Of a stretch of 5,217 nt of DNA, positions 4,022 to 5,217 are shown one piece after another (the stretch's first letter is position 1; every line of letters begins with the position of its first letter). The notes beneath the pieces were generated by a model. The model did no database searches. It saw only the letters and a list, made by a program, of their open reading frames with translations, and was not told the DNA's origin. A program made the position numbers and the translations under genes. This stretch comes from Thermoplasmata archaeon (GTDB lineage: Archaea > Thermoplasmatota > E2 > UBA202 > JdFR-43). Location: positions 1-5,217 of the forward strand of contig JAGGXG010000048.1 in the NCBI GenBank assembly GCA_021163175.1. Direction: 5' to 3'.

Positions 4022-5217
4022 ATGAAATTCTGGGACGAAAAAATAGAAACAATGCCATTGAAGGATTTAAAGGAATTGCAGCTTGCGCGTCTTAAAAAAG
4101 TAGTAAAGATGGCTTATGAAAAAAATGCCATATATCGTGAGAAATTTAAGAAAGCTGGAATAAGGCCAGATGATATTAAAAGTCTGGATGATTTAAGCAA
4201 GATACCATTTTTGACAAAAGAAGAGTTACGGAATTATTATCCTTTTGGCTTGTTGTGCGTGGAGATGGATGATGTGGTTGAAGTTCATGCATCATCTGGC
4301 ACTACTGGAAAACCAGTAGTGGGCACATACACAAAGCACGATTTAGAAATCTGGGCTGATGTAATGGCTCGCTCTTTATGGGCTAACGGGCTAAGAAAAA
4401 GCGACATTTTGCAAAATGCTTATGGCTACGGCTTGTTTACTGGCGCTCATGGCTTTGAAAAAGGAGCACAAAAAATAGGGGCAACAGTCATTCCAATAAG
4501 CAGTGGTAACACAAAAAGGCAGATCAATGTTATGAAAGATTTTGGCACAACTGCTTTAGCAGCCACACCAAGCTATGCATTGTATATGGCTGAAGTTGCA
4601 AAAGAAATGGGGTATGAACCCAGCAAGGATTTCAAGCTTCATCTCGGGCTTTTTGGAGCTGAAGCATGGAGTGATGAAATGCGGAAGAAAATAGAGGAAA
4701 CATGGGGAATCGTTGCACATGAGCATTATGGATTAACAGAAATAATAGGGCCAGGTGTCGTATCGGAATGTGAGGAGAAAAAATTGCATATCAATGCTGA
4801 CCATTTTCTGGCGGAAATCATAGATCCAAAAACTGGGGAGAGACTCGAGCCAGGAGAAGAAGGCGAGTTAGTTTTAACTACGCTTACCAAAGAAGCTTTT
4901 CCTGCAATAAGATTCAGGACGAGGGACATAGCAAGTTATAGCGAAGAGCTCTGCGAGTGTGGAAGAACATTGCCCATACAATCTCGCATTAAAGGAAGGA
5001 GCGATGATATGATGAAAGTCAAGGGTGTGATAGTATTTCCGAGGCAAATTGAAGAAGCAATCATGCATGTCGAAGGAGTGAGTGGAAATTATCAGCTTGT
5101 AAAGACAAAAAAGCATGAAATGACAACTTTGCATGTAAGGGTGGAACCAACTGAAGAGAGATATAAAGAAGGCAATCTTGATGAGCTTGCTAAAAAAATA
5201 GAGGATGAAATATATGC
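4022..5217 (+). CDS. paaK: Phenylacetate-CoA ligase (PaaK-type, AMP-forming), C-terminus beyond the window
   Basis: PaaK-type enzymes activate phenylacetate or related aryl/acyl acids with ATP to the CoA thioester through an acyl-adenylate. From the ATG at 4022 the frame is open for 398 codons and leaves the right edge without a stop; family members are about 430 residues, so roughly 30 are missing. Visible motifs are FWDEKIETMP at the N-terminus (3-12), the ATP-binding loop SSGTTGKP (91-98), NAYGYGLFTGAHGF, HEHYGLTEIIGPGV (233 onward, the adenylation YGLTE motif), FRTRDIA with the ribose-binding Asp at about 302, a CECGRT pair, and GRSDDMMKVKGVIVFP (from 325) leading into the C-terminal swivel domain. 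In peptide-fermenting archaea, PaaK homologues often handle aryl acids from aromatic amino acids alongside indolepyruvate oxidoreductase, but no such partner is in view. A weak AGGA (4009-4012) precedes the start. The exact substrate is not determined by the sequence. Confidence 0.93.
   Translation, partial: MKFWDEKIETMPLKDLKELQLARLKKVVKMAYEKNAIYREKFKKAGIRPDDIKSLDDLSKIPFLTKEELRNYYPFGLLCVEMDDVVEVHASSGTTGKPVVGTYTKHDLEIWADVMARSLWANGLRKSDILQNAYGYGLFTGAHGFEKGAQKIGATVIPISSGNTKRQINVMKDFGTTALAATPSYALYMAEVAKEMGYEPSKDFKLHLGLFGAEAWSDEMRKKIEETWGIVAHEHYGLTEIIGPGVVSECEEKKLHINADHFLAEIIDPKTGERLEPGEEGELVLTTLTKEAFPAIRFRTRDIASYSEELCECGRTLPIQSRIKGRSDDMMKVKGVIVFPRQIEEAIMHVEGVSGNYQLVKTKKHEMTTLHVRVEPTEERYKEGNLDELAKKIEDEIY
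4300..4321 (+). repeat. Perfect 9-bp inverted repeat with AAAA loop inside the ligase gene
   Basis: CACTACTGG (4300-4308) and CCAGTAGTG (4313-4321) are perfect reverse complements around the four-base loop AAAA. The repeat lies in the codons for GTTGKPVVG, the ATP-binding loop of the PaaK-type ligase. It could form a stable stem in the mRNA, but no poly-T tract follows, so it is not a terminator by any rule I know. Confidence 0.7.

Noticed and set aside
4726..5134. Open frames on the minus strand opposite the ligase gene.
   Set aside because: They are antisense to strongly conserved PaaK motifs, and their translations resemble no protein family.

Overview
The window looks like a compact, AT-rich archaeal chromosome segment, most likely from a Thermoplasmatota-like euryarchaeon, although the lineage is an inference. 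The support is an archaeal-style enolase, a short one-domain TrmO, an archaeal MobB with an extra C-terminal module, an Fe-S (family 4) uracil-DNA glycosylase, a PaaK-type aryl-CoA ligase, and genes that mostly start without a Shine-Dalgarno sequence but with AT-rich boxes about 26 bases upstream.

Layout: (1) Bases 1-71, minus strand, hold the first 23 codons of an IS110-family transposase that runs off the left edge. The 179 bases between it and the next gene should contain the end of the element and possibly its bridge-RNA region. A GC-rich hairpin in this gap covers the transposase ribosome binding site. (2) A TauE/SafE-family permease (251-982, plus) converges on mobB (979-1476, minus). 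(3) mobB diverges, across only 32 bp, from a uracil-DNA glycosylase-like gene (1509-2240, plus) with an unusual Cys-rich C-terminal extension. (4) That gene converges on trmO (2237-2728, minus), which overlaps the end of the upstream enolase gene (2707-3969, minus), so the two probably form one transcription unit. (5) Enolase diverges from a PaaK-type phenylacetate-CoA ligase gene (4022 to beyond the right edge, plus). Both seem to use the same AT-rich core promoter at 3989-4002.

The genes are mostly housekeeping or general metabolism: glycolysis/gluconeogenesis, tRNA modification, DNA repair, pterin-cofactor maturation, aromatic-acid activation and anion transport. They do not form one pathway. 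I see no defence system, CRISPR array, tRNA or rRNA, and no clearly new multi-gene system. The points most worth following are the IS110 end with its candidate bridge-RNA region, the glycosylase with its amide substitutions and extra Cys module, the shared divergent promoter, and two convergent gene pairs that each overlap in a single TTAA carrying both stop codons.
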